From assembly GCF_019697375.1 (NCBI RefSeq), contig NZ_JAHCDI010000004.1, forward strand, positions 669,324 through 733,323: DNA of 64,000 nt. Reading direction: 5' to 3'. This document shows, piece by piece, positions 40,043 through 48,069 of the stretch. Below the pieces are notes generated by a model. The model was not told where the DNA came from, searched no databases, and saw nothing but the letters and a program-made list of their open reading frames with translations. How positions within the stretch are numbered: position 1 is the stretch's first letter; each line of letters starts with the position of its first letter. The DNA comes from Micromonospora tarapacensis. GTDB taxonomy: Bacteria; Actinomycetota; Actinomycetes; Mycobacteriales; Micromonosporaceae. The position numbers were made by a program, and so were the translations under genes.

Positions 40043-41770
40043 TCAGTGTGAGTGACGGGGCACCGCACTGCCGCTGCCACCGACGAGGAAGTCCAGGTCT
40101 GCGCCCCTGTCGGCCTGCTGGACGTGCTCGGTGTAGAGCCGCGCCCAGCCCCGGTCGGCCGCCAGCCGCGGCGGCTGCCAGGCGGAGCGGCGTGCGGCGA
40201 GTTCCGCCTCGTCGACCAGGAGGTCCAGGCGTCGCGCCGGGACGTCGAGGTGGACCAGGTCGCCGGTGCGGACCAGCGCGAGGGGACCGCCCACCGACGC
40301 CTCCGGTGCCACGTGCAGGACACAGGTGCCGTACCCGGTGCCGCTCATCCGGGCGTCGGAGATCCGCACCATGTCCGTGACACCGGCGGCGAGCAACCGT
40401 CGCGGCATCGGCACGTTACCCACCTCCGGGAAGCCCGGGTAGCCGCGCGGTCCGGCGTTGCGCACCACGATGACCGTCTCCGGCGTGACGTCGAGATCCG
40501 GATCGTCGGCGGCGACGGCGTACTCCTCGATCCGGTCGAAGACGAGCGCCGGCCCGGTGTGCGTGAGCAGGTGCGCCGAGGCGGCGGAGACCTTCAGCAC
40601 CGCCCCGGACGGCGCGAGTGAACCCCGTAGCACGACGGTGCCCGACCCGGCGGGCTGGAACGGCTCGGTCAGGGTACCGATGACCTGCCGGTTCCAGCAC
40701 TGGACGGCGCTGATGTTGTCGCCCACGCTCTTCCCGCTGACCGTGATCTGGTCGAGGTGCAGCAGCGAGGCGATCTCTTTCATCACCGCCGGGACACCGC
40801 CCGCGTAGGCGAAGTCCTCCATCAGGTACGTGCCGGAGGGCATCAGGTTGACCAGCATCGGCACGTCGGTGGTGAGGGTGTCGAAGTCCTCAAGCGACAG
40901 GGGGACACCGACGCGTCCGGCGATGGCGAGCAGGTGCACGACGGCGTTCGTGGAGCCACCGATCGCGGCGTTGACCCGGATGGCGTTCTCGAACGCCTCG
41001 CGGGTGAGCACCGTGGAGAGTCGCTGGTCCTGCTCGACCATGGCGACGATCCGGCGACCGGCGGCGTGCGCGAGGGCGTACCGACGCGAGTCGACCGCCG
41101 GAACCGCGGCGGCCCCGGCCAGTTGAACGCCCAACGCCTCGGTCACGCAGGCCATCGTGGAGGCGGTACCCATGGTCATGCAGTGACCCCTGCTGCGGGA
41201 CATGCAGACTTCGGCCTCCGCGCAGTCGAGCGCGGTCATCCGACCGGCGCGCTGCTCCTCGGTGAAGCGCCAGACGGCGGTGCCCGACCCGATGTCCTGA
41301 CCACGGAACTTGCCGTTGAGCATCGGCCCGCCGGTGATCAGCAGGGTCGGCAGGTCGACGCTTGCCGCACCCATCAACAGGCCGGGGGTGGTCTTGTCGC
41401 AGCCGGAGAGCAGCACCACGCCGTCGAGTGGGTTGGCCCGGATCAGCTCCTCCGCCTCCATCGCCAGCAGGTTGCGGTAGAGCATGGTGGTGGGCCGCAT
41501 CAGGGGTTCGCCGAGGCTCATCGCGGGGAACTCCAGCGGCAGGCCGCCGCTCTCCCACACGCCCCGCTTCACCGACTCGGCCAGCTCGCGCAGGTGGGCA
41601 TTGCACGGGGTCAGTTCCGACCAGGTCGTGGCGATGCCGATCACCGGGCGACCGTCGAAGACGTCGTCGGCGAACCCCTGGTTGCGCATCCAGGACCGGT
41701 GAATGAACCCGTTGCGGCCGTCGGCACCGAACCACTGCCCGCTGCGCAACGGTCGACTCGTCATTGACAT
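40043..41770 (-). CDS. IlvD/Edd-family sugar-acid dehydratase (aldonate type)
   Basis: The ~575-residue dehydratase removes water from an aldonic acid such as D-xylonate or L-arabinonate to give a 2-keto-3-deoxy acid. Cluster cysteines are visible in LLSGCDKTTPGLLMGA and CMSRSRGHCMTMGTAS, with a metal/lysine region typical of the branch that includes xylonate dehydratases. The C-terminal swivelling domain has GPRGYPGFPEVGNVP and RMSGTGYGTCVLHVAPEA. The AGGAGGG at 41777-41783 selects ATG 41770 (MSMTSRPLRSG). Last gene of a three-gene operon with a KDX-dehydratase-like and a semialdehyde dehydrogenase gene. Confidence 0.88.
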   Translation of the reverse strand: MSMTSRPLRSGQWFGADGRNGFIHRSWMRNQGFADDVFDGRPVIGIATTWSELTPCNAHLRELAESVKRGVWESGGLPLEFPAMSLGEPLMRPTTMLYRNLLAMEAEELIRANPLDGVVLLSGCDKTTPGLLMGAASVDLPTLLITGGPMLNGKFRGQDIGSGTAVWRFTEEQRAGRMTALDCAEAEVCMSRSRGHCMTMGTASTMACVTEALGVQLAGAAAVPAVDSRRYALAHAAGRRIVAMVEQDQRLSTVLTREAFENAIRVNAAIGGSTNAVVHLLAIAGRVGVPLSLEDFDTLTTDVPMLVNLMPSGTYLMEDFAYAGGVPAVMKEIASLLHLDQITVSGKSVGDNISAVQCWNRQVIGTLTEPFQPAGSGTVVLRGSLAPSGAVLKVSAASAHLLTHTGPALVFDRIEEYAVAADDPDLDVTPETVIVVRNAGPRGYPGFPEVGNVPMPRRLLAAGVTDMVRISDARMSGTGYGTCVLHVAPEASVGGPLALVRTGDLVHLDVPARRLDLLVDEAELAARRSAWQPPRLAADRGWARLYTEHVQQADRGADLDFLVGGSGSAVPRHSH

Positions 41771-41795
41771 CAGCACACCCTCCTGTCAACTGTGG

Positions 41796-43307
41796 CTATT
41801 CGAGTCCTGACACCAGCCGCCCGTCGACGCGGCGGGGAATGGCGGCGTACTCGTCTCGCAGCTCCTGGGGGAGGATCCACTCCGGGGCGTTCTGCCAGGC
41901 CAGCGGGCGCAGGAACCGTCGGATCGAGGTGGCGCCCACCGAGGTGTGCACGGCGTTCGTCGACGGCCAGGGCCCGCCGTGGTGCTGCGCCCACGACACC
42001 CGGACACCGGTGGGGTAACCGTCGAAGACGATGCGACCGCAGCGGGCGGCGAGCACGTCGACCAGTCCGCGTACCGCGTCGGTGTCGTCCGGCCCGCTGT
42101 GGACGGACCCGGTCAGCGACGGCGGCACGGTCGCGAGCGCGGCGTCGAGATCGGCGACGTCGCGGTACCGGACCACGACCATGAGCGGGCCGAAGCACTC
42201 GTCGGCGATCTCGGCGGTCAGGCCCGGCAGGTCGACTTCCAGGAGCGTCGGCGCGACCGTGAAACCCGCGCCCGCCTCGATCCGGGGCCGCGCCGCGAGG
42301 CGAGCGCCGGCCTTCTCCAACGCGGTGGCCCCGCTGTCGTACGCGTCACGGATGCGCTCGTTGAGCAGGACCATCCCGCCGGCGGTGGCGACTGTCTCCC
42401 GGAGCGTGTCGACCAGCCGGTCGCCGCCCGGGTCCGCCGGGACGAACGCCAGACCGGGCTTGGTGCACAGCTGACCGCCCGAGGCGGTGAAGGAGGCGAA
42501 CAGCCCCTCGGCGATCTGGTCTCCCCGGTCGGCTGCCGCCCCGGGCAGGATCACGATCGGGTTCACGCTGCTCAACTCGGCGTACAGCGGAATGGGGTCG
42601 GCGCGTTCGTCGATCGCGGCCTGGATAGCGCGGGCGGCGCCGACGGAGCCGGTCAGGGCAGCCGCCCGGATCGCCGGATGGCGCACCAGCCAACGGCCGG
42701 ACTGCTCCCCGTACACGGCCGCGATCACACCGTCGGGCCCACCCAGGTCGCGGACGGCCGACTCGATCGCCTCGGCGGAGGCCCGCGACGTCAGCGGATG
42801 AGACGGGTGGGCCTTCACGACCGTGGGACAACCGGCGGCCAGCGCCGAGGCGGTGTCGCCGCCGGCGACGGAGAAGGCGAACGGGAAGTTGCTGGCACCG
42901 AAGACGGCCACCGGCCCGAGGGGTACGAGCATCCGCCGCAGGTCCGGGCCGGGCCCGAGTGGCGTGTCGGCGGCGTGGTCGATGGCCGCCTCCAGGTACC
43001 CGCCGTCGCGCAGCACCGCCGCGAACATCCGGAACTGGATCGCCGCCCGGGTGAGTTCCGAGTCGAGTCGCGCCTGGCCCAGCCCGGTCTCCGCCTCCGC
43101 GACCGCGACCAGGTCCACGCGACGGGACTCCAGGGAGGTGGCGATCGCGTCCAGCAGCTGCGCCCGGCCGAGCCGGCCCCGATCGAACAGCCACTGTGCC
43201 GCCCGGGACGACTGGCCGGCGATCGTGGCCACGCCGGACTCGTCGGTCTCGGTGAGGTCCGTTACCTGGTGCCGGCCGTCGCGCGGATCGGTGGTGGTGA
43301 CCTTCAC
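41796..43307 (-). CDS. 2,5-dioxovalerate (alpha-ketoglutarate semialdehyde) dehydrogenase
   Basis: The 503-residue aldehyde dehydrogenase has cofactor site VAVFGASNFPFAFSVAGGD, catalytic glutamate in YAELSSVNPIVILPG and catalytic cysteine in SFTASGGQLCTKPG. The order and the FASNFPFAFS-like motif fit NADP-dependent 2,5-dioxovalerate dehydrogenases, which finish the Weimberg route by making 2-oxoglutarate. GTG at 43307 overlaps the stop of the FAH-family gene (GTGA) and has GGAGAGG upstream. Together with its neighbours it would convert a 2-keto-3-deoxypentonate to 2-oxoglutarate. Confidence 0.87.
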   Translation of the reverse strand: MKVTTTDPRDGRHQVTDLTETDESGVATIAGQSSRAAQWLFDRGRLGRAQLLDAIATSLESRRVDLVAVAEAETGLGQARLDSELTRAAIQFRMFAAVLRDGGYLEAAIDHAADTPLGPGPDLRRMLVPLGPVAVFGASNFPFAFSVAGGDTASALAAGCPTVVKAHPSHPLTSRASAEAIESAVRDLGGPDGVIAAVYGEQSGRWLVRHPAIRAAALTGSVGAARAIQAAIDERADPIPLYAELSSVNPIVILPGAAADRGDQIAEGLFASFTASGGQLCTKPGLAFVPADPGGDRLVDTLRETVATAGGMVLLNERIRDAYDSGATALEKAGARLAARPRIEAGAGFTVAPTLLEVDLPGLTAEIADECFGPLMVVVRYRDVADLDAALATVPPSLTGSVHSGPDDTDAVRGLVDVLAARCGRIVFDGYPTGVRVSWAQHHGGPWPSTNAVHTSVGATSIRRFLRPLAWQNAPEWILPQELRDEYAAIPRRVDGRLVSGLE

Positions 43308-44488
43308 AGCAGTCCTCTCCTCGCCAGATTGCCCATGAGATCGCGGGCGCCGAACCGCCAGGGTTCGCACTGCTCCGCATGCCGCACCCGGTTGACCAGG
43401 GTGCCGAGCGCCGGACAGCTGATCCGCACCACGTCGTCGACCTTGTGGGTGAAGCCCTCACCGGGGCGATCCCGGTCCTCGGTGGGGGCGAACATGGTGC
43501 CGAGCATCAGCACGGCGCCGTCAGGATACTGGTGATGGGGGCCGATCAACTGCCGCACCAGCGCCGCCGGGTCGCGTGACATCCGGGCCATCTCCGAGGT
43601 TGCCTCCAGGTGGAAGTCGTCCACCCCGTGGACCTGGAGGCCCACCTCGAGTTCGCGCACCCGACCGAGCGGAAACCGCTCGTCGAACAGCCGGATCAAC
43701 GGGCCGAGGGCGCACGAGGCGTTGTTGTCCTTGGCCCGGGGGAGCAGGAGCGCCGACCGACCCTCGACATCCCGCAGGTTCACGTCGTTCCCCAGGGTGG
43801 CGCCGACGATCCGGCCGCTGGACTGGGCGATGAGCGCGACCTCGGGCTCCGGGTTGTTCCAGGTCGACGCGGCGAGCACGCCGACCGGGACGGCGGTGCC
43901 GACGGCGGAGAGGGGCTGACCCTTGGTGAAGATCTCGGCGTCCGGGCCGATCCCCACCTCCAGGTACTGACTCCAGATGCCCTCGGCGATCAGCGCGGCC
44001 TTGAGCCGCTCCGCCGCCGCCGAGCCGGGGACCAGGGTGTGCAGGTCGGCACCGAGGTCGGCGAGCATCCGGCGACGGAGGTCCGCCGCGAGTGTCAGGT
44101 CTCCCCGGGCCCGCTCCTCGATGACGCGCTCGATCATCGAGACGGGAAACGTCACGCCGGCGGCCTTGAGCGCCTGCAGGTCGACCGGGGCGAGCAGCCA
44201 GGGCCGGGCCGGGTCACGGCTCGCCGCGCCGGTGTTGGCCAGTAGCTCGCCGAAGCCGCCGACCCGCGGCCCGTCCAGCCCGGCAACCGTCGCGGCGGGG
44301 TCGGGCAACTCGCAGATGTCCCGGACGGTCGGAAACCGGTGGCTGACGTCGATGACCTCGCCGTCTCGGACGGTCACGGGTGACGGGCCGTCGACGGACG
44401 GGTTCCAGATCCGGCCGATGAGGACGCTGTGATCGGCGTCGTCCGGCAACGCCTCGGCGGCAGTCCCGAACCAGGGCTCCTTGCTCAT
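43304..44488 (-). CDS. FAH-family 2-keto-3-deoxypentonate dehydratase-like protein
   Basis: The 394-residue fumarylacetoacetate-hydrolase-superfamily protein is the length of XylX-type 2-keto-3-deoxy-D-xylonate dehydratases. A metal site is visible in STWNNPEPEVALI (E-x-E), with TLGNDVNLRDVEGRSALLL and RAKDNNASCALGP in the usual positions. In the Weimberg pathway this enzyme makes 2,5-dioxovalerate, the substrate of the next gene's product. The ATG at 44488 has AGGGGAGTGACG before it. First gene of the operon; divergent from the IclR gene. The alternative, a plain FAH-type hydrolase, is less likely given the neighbours. Confidence 0.8.
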   Translation of the reverse strand: MSKEPWFGTAAEALPDDADHSVLIGRIWNPSVDGPSPVTVRDGEVIDVSHRFPTVRDICELPDPAATVAGLDGPRVGGFGELLANTGAASRDPARPWLLAPVDLQALKAAGVTFPVSMIERVIEERARGDLTLAADLRRRMLADLGADLHTLVPGSAAAERLKAALIAEGIWSQYLEVGIGPDAEIFTKGQPLSAVGTAVPVGVLAASTWNNPEPEVALIAQSSGRIVGATLGNDVNLRDVEGRSALLLPRAKDNNASCALGPLIRLFDERFPLGRVRELEVGLQVHGVDDFHLEATSEMARMSRDPAALVRQLIGPHHQYPDGAVLMLGTMFAPTEDRDRPGEGFTHKVDDVVRISCPALGTLVNRVRHAEQCEPWRFGARDLMGNLARRGLL

Positions 44489-44595
44489 CGTCACTCCCCT
44501 GCAACAGGTCGGGTGTCGCCGAGCTGGAATCTGCAACGATCGTAGTGCCATGTGCAACGCTGTCAACGGTCAGATTGCGTCTGGGGCGTACTTCA

Positions 44596-44610
44596 TTGCA
44601 TACGATGCAA
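44596..44610. promoter_or_regulatory. Candidate IclR operator in the divergent promoter region
   Basis: TTGCATACGATGCAA is a 6+3+6 inverted repeat lying 41 bp before the IclR start and 107 bp before the operon start. More TGCAAC half-sites occur nearby (44531-44536, 44553-44558). The spacing and position suit an IclR-type regulator of the sugar-acid operon. Confidence 0.65.
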
Positions 44611-44651
44611 CCGGCGGCCGTCGGGGCTGCCGCGCGGAGGGAGACATCACC

Positions 44652-45410
44652 GTGTCGCAATCGATTCGCCGCGCGGTCGAGCTGATCCGTCGCGCCGCGG
44701 AGCACCCGCTGTCCCTCACCGAGGCGGCGGCGGTCCTGGGTGTCCACAAGTCCACGGCCCTGCGGATCCTCCAGACGCTCGAATCGGCGCGCTTCGTCCG
44801 CCGGACCGGCGCCGGGACCTACGTGCTCGGCAGCGGCATCATCGAACTGTCGGAACTCGCACTCGGCTCGATGGACCTGCGCCAGTTCGCCGCCGCGCCC
44901 CTGCGCGCGCTCCAGCGCGAGACCGGCCACACCGTGCACCTCGCGCAGTTGACCGGCGACGAAATCGTCTACATCGACAAGGTCGACAGTCCGGCTTTCG
45001 ACGCCGTCAAGCTGCCGTCCCGGATCGGGCGCGCGGTCCCGATCTACGCGAGTGCCGTCGGCAAGATCATTCTGGCGTCCCTGCCCGCGGAGGAACGCGA
45101 CCGCCTCCTCTCCCACGTCGTCTTCGAACGATTCACCCCGACCACGTACGCCGACCGCGAGTCTCTCGACGCCGAACTCGTCCACATCCGGGAACAGGGC
45201 TGGGCCGTCGACAACGGCGAGCACGACACGTACGTCATGTGCGTGGCGGCGCCGATCAGGGACTCGCGCGGGCGGGTCGTCGCCGCCGCCTCCCTTACCG
45301 CGATCGAGGTCATCGCGAGCCTCGACCAGCTGAAGGCCAGCCTTCCTCTCCTGCTCGACACCGCGAACCAGATCTCCGGCGAACTCGGCCACACCTCGGA
45401 CATCGGTTGA
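44652..45410 (+). CDS. IclR-family transcriptional regulator of the sugar-acid operon
   Basis: The 252-residue regulator has a winged helix-turn-helix (LSLTEAAAVLGVHKSTALRILQ, about residues 19-40) and the C-terminal IclR effector domain (VHLAQLTGDEIVYIDKVDS; RIGRAVPIYASAVGKIILAS; SLTAIEVIASLDQL). GTG at 44652 follows GGAG with suitable spacing; sequence upstream in this frame is non-family. It is divergent from the FAH/ALDH/dehydratase operon and probably senses a sugar acid or keto-deoxy intermediate. Confidence 0.9.
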   Translation: MSQSIRRAVELIRRAAEHPLSLTEAAAVLGVHKSTALRILQTLESARFVRRTGAGTYVLGSGIIELSELALGSMDLRQFAAAPLRALQRETGHTVHLAQLTGDEIVYIDKVDSPAFDAVKLPSRIGRAVPIYASAVGKIILASLPAEERDRLLSHVVFERFTPTTYADRESLDAELVHIREQGWAVDNGEHDTYVMCVAAPIRDSRGRVVAAASLTAIEVIASLDQLKASLPLLLDTANQISGELGHTSDIG

Positions 45411-45421
45411 GCCCAGCCGGC

Positions 45422-45676
45422 CTATCTGGACCGGACCGGCACCCAGTCGGTGAACCGGCGGTGCAGGTCGGCCGGCGGCCCGCCGCCGCCCAGCCCGGCG
45501 AGTTGCTCGGTGGCCTCCTCGCGCAGAATCACGAGATAGACCATCAGGCCAGGCATGTTCTCCCGGTACTCGGCGAGCAGCCGCAGCTTCGCCGGAGAGC
45601 AGGGCCAGGCGATCCCACACGCCTGGCATCGCCAGGTGGGGCGGGACGCGACATGCTCCTGCGGCCCGGCGCTCAT
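45422..45676 (-). CDS. Small hypothetical protein with a CxxC...C motif
   Basis: The 84-residue protein starts MSAGPQEHVASRPTWRCQAC and continues GIAWPCSPAK and LRLLAEYRENMPGLMVYLVI. The CQACGIAWPC motif could bind a metal or mark a zinc-ribbon stub; the rest is helical. Its ATG overlaps the TGA of the upstream small gene (ATGA), so they are coupled. The unit sits beside an XRE-type gene, a context often seen for such paired small proteins in this group, but I do not recognise a named family. Confidence 0.6.
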   Translation of the reverse strand: MSAGPQEHVASRPTWRCQACGIAWPCSPAKLRLLAEYRENMPGLMVYLVILREEATEQLAGLGGGGPPADLHRRFTDWVPVRSR

Positions 45677-45837
45677 CCGGCTACCCGCGCGGGGCGTGAG
45701 CGGGGCGGGTGCCGGTCGGCCAGCTCGCGGATCACCCGTACCAGGATCGGGCTGACGAACTGCGGCGAGGTTGCCCGATCCAGGAGGTACACGCCAGGCT
45801 GGACCGTCGGTGTTCCGTCCGCCCGGTGCGCGGTCAC
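45673..45837 (-). CDS. Very small hypothetical protein (54 residues)
   Basis: Reading from GTG 45837 gives VTAHRADGTPTVQPGVYLLD, then RATSPQFVSPILVRVIRELA and a basic tail. There is no clear RBS, but the protein-like composition and ATGA coupling to the next small gene support it. Function unknown. Confidence 0.5.
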   Translation of the reverse strand: MTAHRADGTPTVQPGVYLLDRATSPQFVSPILVRVIRELADRHPPRSRPARVAG

Positions 45838-46026
45838 CGGACATCGCGGCGGCCGACCCGGTCGGACCGGCGGAAGGTCGGTCCGGCGTTCGTGGGCTTC
45901 GGCACGGGCACGGTGGGGCCTCCCCAGTCGACACGGAGTGTGGGAGGGCCGCCCGAGAGTGCTCGCCCGCCGGGCGGCCCGGTGCTGGTCCCGCCGACCG
46001 GCCGTGCCACGCCCGCGGTTCCGCTG

Positions 46027-46056
46027 GTGACACTCTGATATGGAACCCGCTACTCT
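46027..46056 (+). promoter_or_regulatory. Candidate sigma-70-type promoter for the truncated XRE gene
   Basis: GTGACA at 46027-46032 and TACTCT at 46051-46056 are separated by 18 bp, 95 bp before the ATG of the XRE gene. This is in the 313-bp gap 45838-46150, in which I see nothing else. Confidence 0.4.
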
Positions 46057-46150
46057 CGGAAGGTGCTTCCGGCGTCCGGGCTGAGCTGGCGAAACGGCCG
46101 CCGGATCCGTGGCGGGCTGGGTAGTCGATCTATGGTGTGGGGAGCCCTGA

Positions 46151-46582
46151 ATGCCTGACATGCCGAACCCCGTAGCGGCCTTCATCGTGGGTGAGATCCG
46201 TCGGGCGCGCGGCACGGCCGGCATGACGCAAGAGGCGTTCGGTCGCGGTGCCGGCTTCAGTGCCTCCCACGTCAGCGCCGTTGAAGGCGGCACCCGGGCA
46301 GTGACGTTGGACTTCGCCCGAGGCGCCGACCGCGCGCTGAGCAACGGTGGCCTGTTCGAGCGGCTGGCGATGAAGCTCGGGGTGCCGTCCTGGTTCCTGC
46401 CGTGGCTCGATGCCGAGCGCGGTGCGACGCAGCTTCGCTACTTCGAGCCCAACCTGATTCCGGGCCTGTTGCAGGTGGAGCACTACGCCCGCACGGTTCT
46501 GCGCACCGTGGACAGCCTGACCGATGACGAGGTCCCGTCCGCGTGGCGCGCGTTCGTCGCCCAGGTCACCGATCGGGCATGA
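46151..46582 (+). CDS. XRE/DUF5753 regulator fused by deletion to the end of a DUF397 protein
   Basis: The 143-residue product starts as a normal XRE-DUF5753 regulator (TAGMTQEAFGRGAGFSASHV HTH; LRYFEPNLIPGLLQVEHYAR, the start of DUF5753). It then stops abruptly after VLRTVDSLTDDEV and ends PSAWRAFVAQVTDRA, which matches the C-terminus of a DUF397 protein, not of DUF5753. An in-frame deletion of about 600-700 bp of an ancestral regulator-DUF397 pair explains this. The terminator hairpin 16 bp after the stop would be that of the lost DUF397 gene. DNA binding may survive; effector function probably does not. Confidence 0.75.
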   Translation: MPDMPNPVAAFIVGEIRRARGTAGMTQEAFGRGAGFSASHVSAVEGGTRAVTLDFARGADRALSNGGLFERLAMKLGVPSWFLPWLDAERGATQLRYFEPNLIPGLLQVEHYARTVLRTVDSLTDDEVPSAWRAFVAQVTDRA

Positions 46583-46597
46583 CCGAGACGCGCGAGT

Positions 46598-46627
46598 GCG
46601 CCCGCCTCTTCACGGGGCGGGCGCTTT
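46598..46627 (+). terminator. Rho-independent-type terminator after the truncated XRE gene
   Basis: GCGCCCGCC (46598-46606) pairs perfectly with GGCGGGCGC (46616-46624) around a 9-nt loop, followed by TTT. It lies 16 bp after the stop codon. Confidence 0.7.
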
Positions 46628-46667
46628 CGCGCTTTCGCGGCCGGCGGCGCGAACGTTTCCAGCAGAG

Positions 46668-46898
46668 TTAGCCGTCTTGTTTCATCTGCGCCTCGACGAC
46701 GTCCAGCAGCCCCACAAGGTCGAGCCCTTCCGGCTGCCTGGCCACCCGCTCGGTGGTCAGTGCCCAGCCGGCACTCGCCACCACCGGATCCGGATCGGCC
46801 GACCAGGCCCGGCGTAGCTCCTCGGCGTGCGGGTTCTTCTTCACCACGTAGTTGACGAGCCAGTCGTGCACCTTGGGGGTGCGCGCCTCGCGCAACAT
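46668..46898 (-). pseudogene. Possible C-terminal fragment of a DNA alkylation repair-like protein
   Basis: The 76-residue frame reads MLREARTPKVHDWLVNYVVK, ADPDPVVASAGWALTTERVA and LVGLLDVVEAQMKQDG. The pattern resembles the last HEAT-like helices of an AlkD-type DNA alkylation repair protein. Only 13 bp separate its apparent start from the epimerase gene's stop, so there is no room for the ~150 N-terminal residues. It is therefore a remnant, or a small protein of unknown function. Identification is by eye and tentative. Confidence 0.45.
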
Positions 46899-46911
46899 GA
46901 CGGCCGGGCAG

Positions 46912-47928
46912 TCAGTCGCCGGGCTCCGGCCGACCCGGCTCGTGCGCCAACGCCTCCAGTAGGTCGGCCTCCCGGCCGCCGCTCAGCCCAGCACGCCGGT
47001 CCCGGTGCAGGCCCGCCGTGCGCTCCCAGGCGAGCGTGTCGCGCAACAGGTCGGTGCGTGGCCGGTGACGCAGCCCGGCGGCGACGGCCGCCGCGCCACT
47101 GCGGGCCGACCAACCCTGCCAGCCGGGCTCGACCAGCCACATCGCCAGCGACTCCGGGCCCATGTACTGGGTGACGCCCCGGGCCACCAGCCAGTCCGGG
47201 TCGACGTCGACCACCGGACCGGTGTGCCCGCCCACCTGGCGGGACCGGAAGATCCACTCACCGAACGGCACCATCGGGCCGACCGCGTCGAACGTGCCGA
47301 CCGTCCCGGACTGTGCGCTGTCCAGCAGCCAGGTCGCCAGGTCGCGTACGTCGACGACCTGGGTCGGCAGATCGGGGGTGCGGGGTACCAGCATCGGCGC
47401 CTCGGGGTCGCGGGCGGCGCGGGCGACCCAGTAGCCGGAGCGACCACTGTGGTCGCCGGGCCCGCCGATCAGGCCGGCACGGGCCACCAGCAGCCGGTCG
47501 CCCACCCGCGCGGTGGAGAGCTGCTCGCAGGCCACCTTCGCCTCGCCGTACTCCTCGCGGTCGACCACGTCCGACGCCGCCGCCGGCAGGGTGGTCGCCG
47601 ATTCGTCGGCGCCCGGTGCGTCGTGGCCGGCGTAGGCGCTGACCGAGGAGACGTAGCACCAGTGCCGCGCCCGGTCGCGCAGGGCCTCCAGGGCGTCGCG
47701 GACGAAGCCGGGCTGCCACGACACCTCGATCACGGCGTCCCAGTGCTGGTCGCGCAGCGCCTCGTACGCGGTGGGATCCGCGCGGTCGGCGGGGACGAGG
47801 ACCGCGCCGGGCGGCACCGCACCGCTCTCTCCTCGGGCCAGGCAGGTGACCGCGTGCCCCCGGTCGACGGCCTGCCGGGCCACCTCCCGCCCGAGCCACG
47901 CCGTCCCGCCCAGCACCAGCATCTTCAT
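46912..47928 (-). CDS. NAD-dependent epimerase/dehydratase family protein
   Basis: This 338-residue extended short-chain dehydrogenase has an N-terminal Rossmann motif [19 protein letters not shown], a Ser/Tyr region ([10 protein letters not shown]) with an active-site-like E-E-Y-G-E-A-K-V stretch (YxxxK, about residue 128) and a C-terminal substrate domain with [17 protein letters not shown] at 47928 gives MKMLVLGG. Substrate unknown; similar proteins are annotated as reductases or epimerases. Confidence 0.85.
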   Translation of the reverse strand: MKMLVLGGTAWLGREVARQAVDRGHAVTCLARGESGAVPPGAVLVPADRADPTAYEALRDQHWDAVIEVSWQPGFVRDALEALRDRARHWCYVSSVSAYAGHDAPGADESATTLPAAASDVVDREEYGEAKVACEQLSTARVGDRLLVARAGLIGGPGDHSGRSGYWVARAARDPEAPMLVPRTPDLPTQVVDVRDLATWLLDSAQSGTVGTFDAVGPMVPFGEWIFRSRQVGGHTGPVVDVDPDWLVARGVTQYMGPESLAMWLVEPGWQGWSARSGAAAVAAGLRHRPRTDLLRDTLAWERTAGLHRDRRAGLSGGREADLLEALAHEPGRPEPGD

Positions 47929-48069
47929 GCCCGCCAGCCAAGCAGCGGACGACCGTACCTGCCAAGGATCTTCGCCGTGGGCAGAAGGCCCGCCGGACAC
48001 CGGGCTGCGGCTGCGTCGACCAGCCGAAGCTGACCGGCGGCAGGGCCCTGCCCCGAGGACGCCGGCGGG

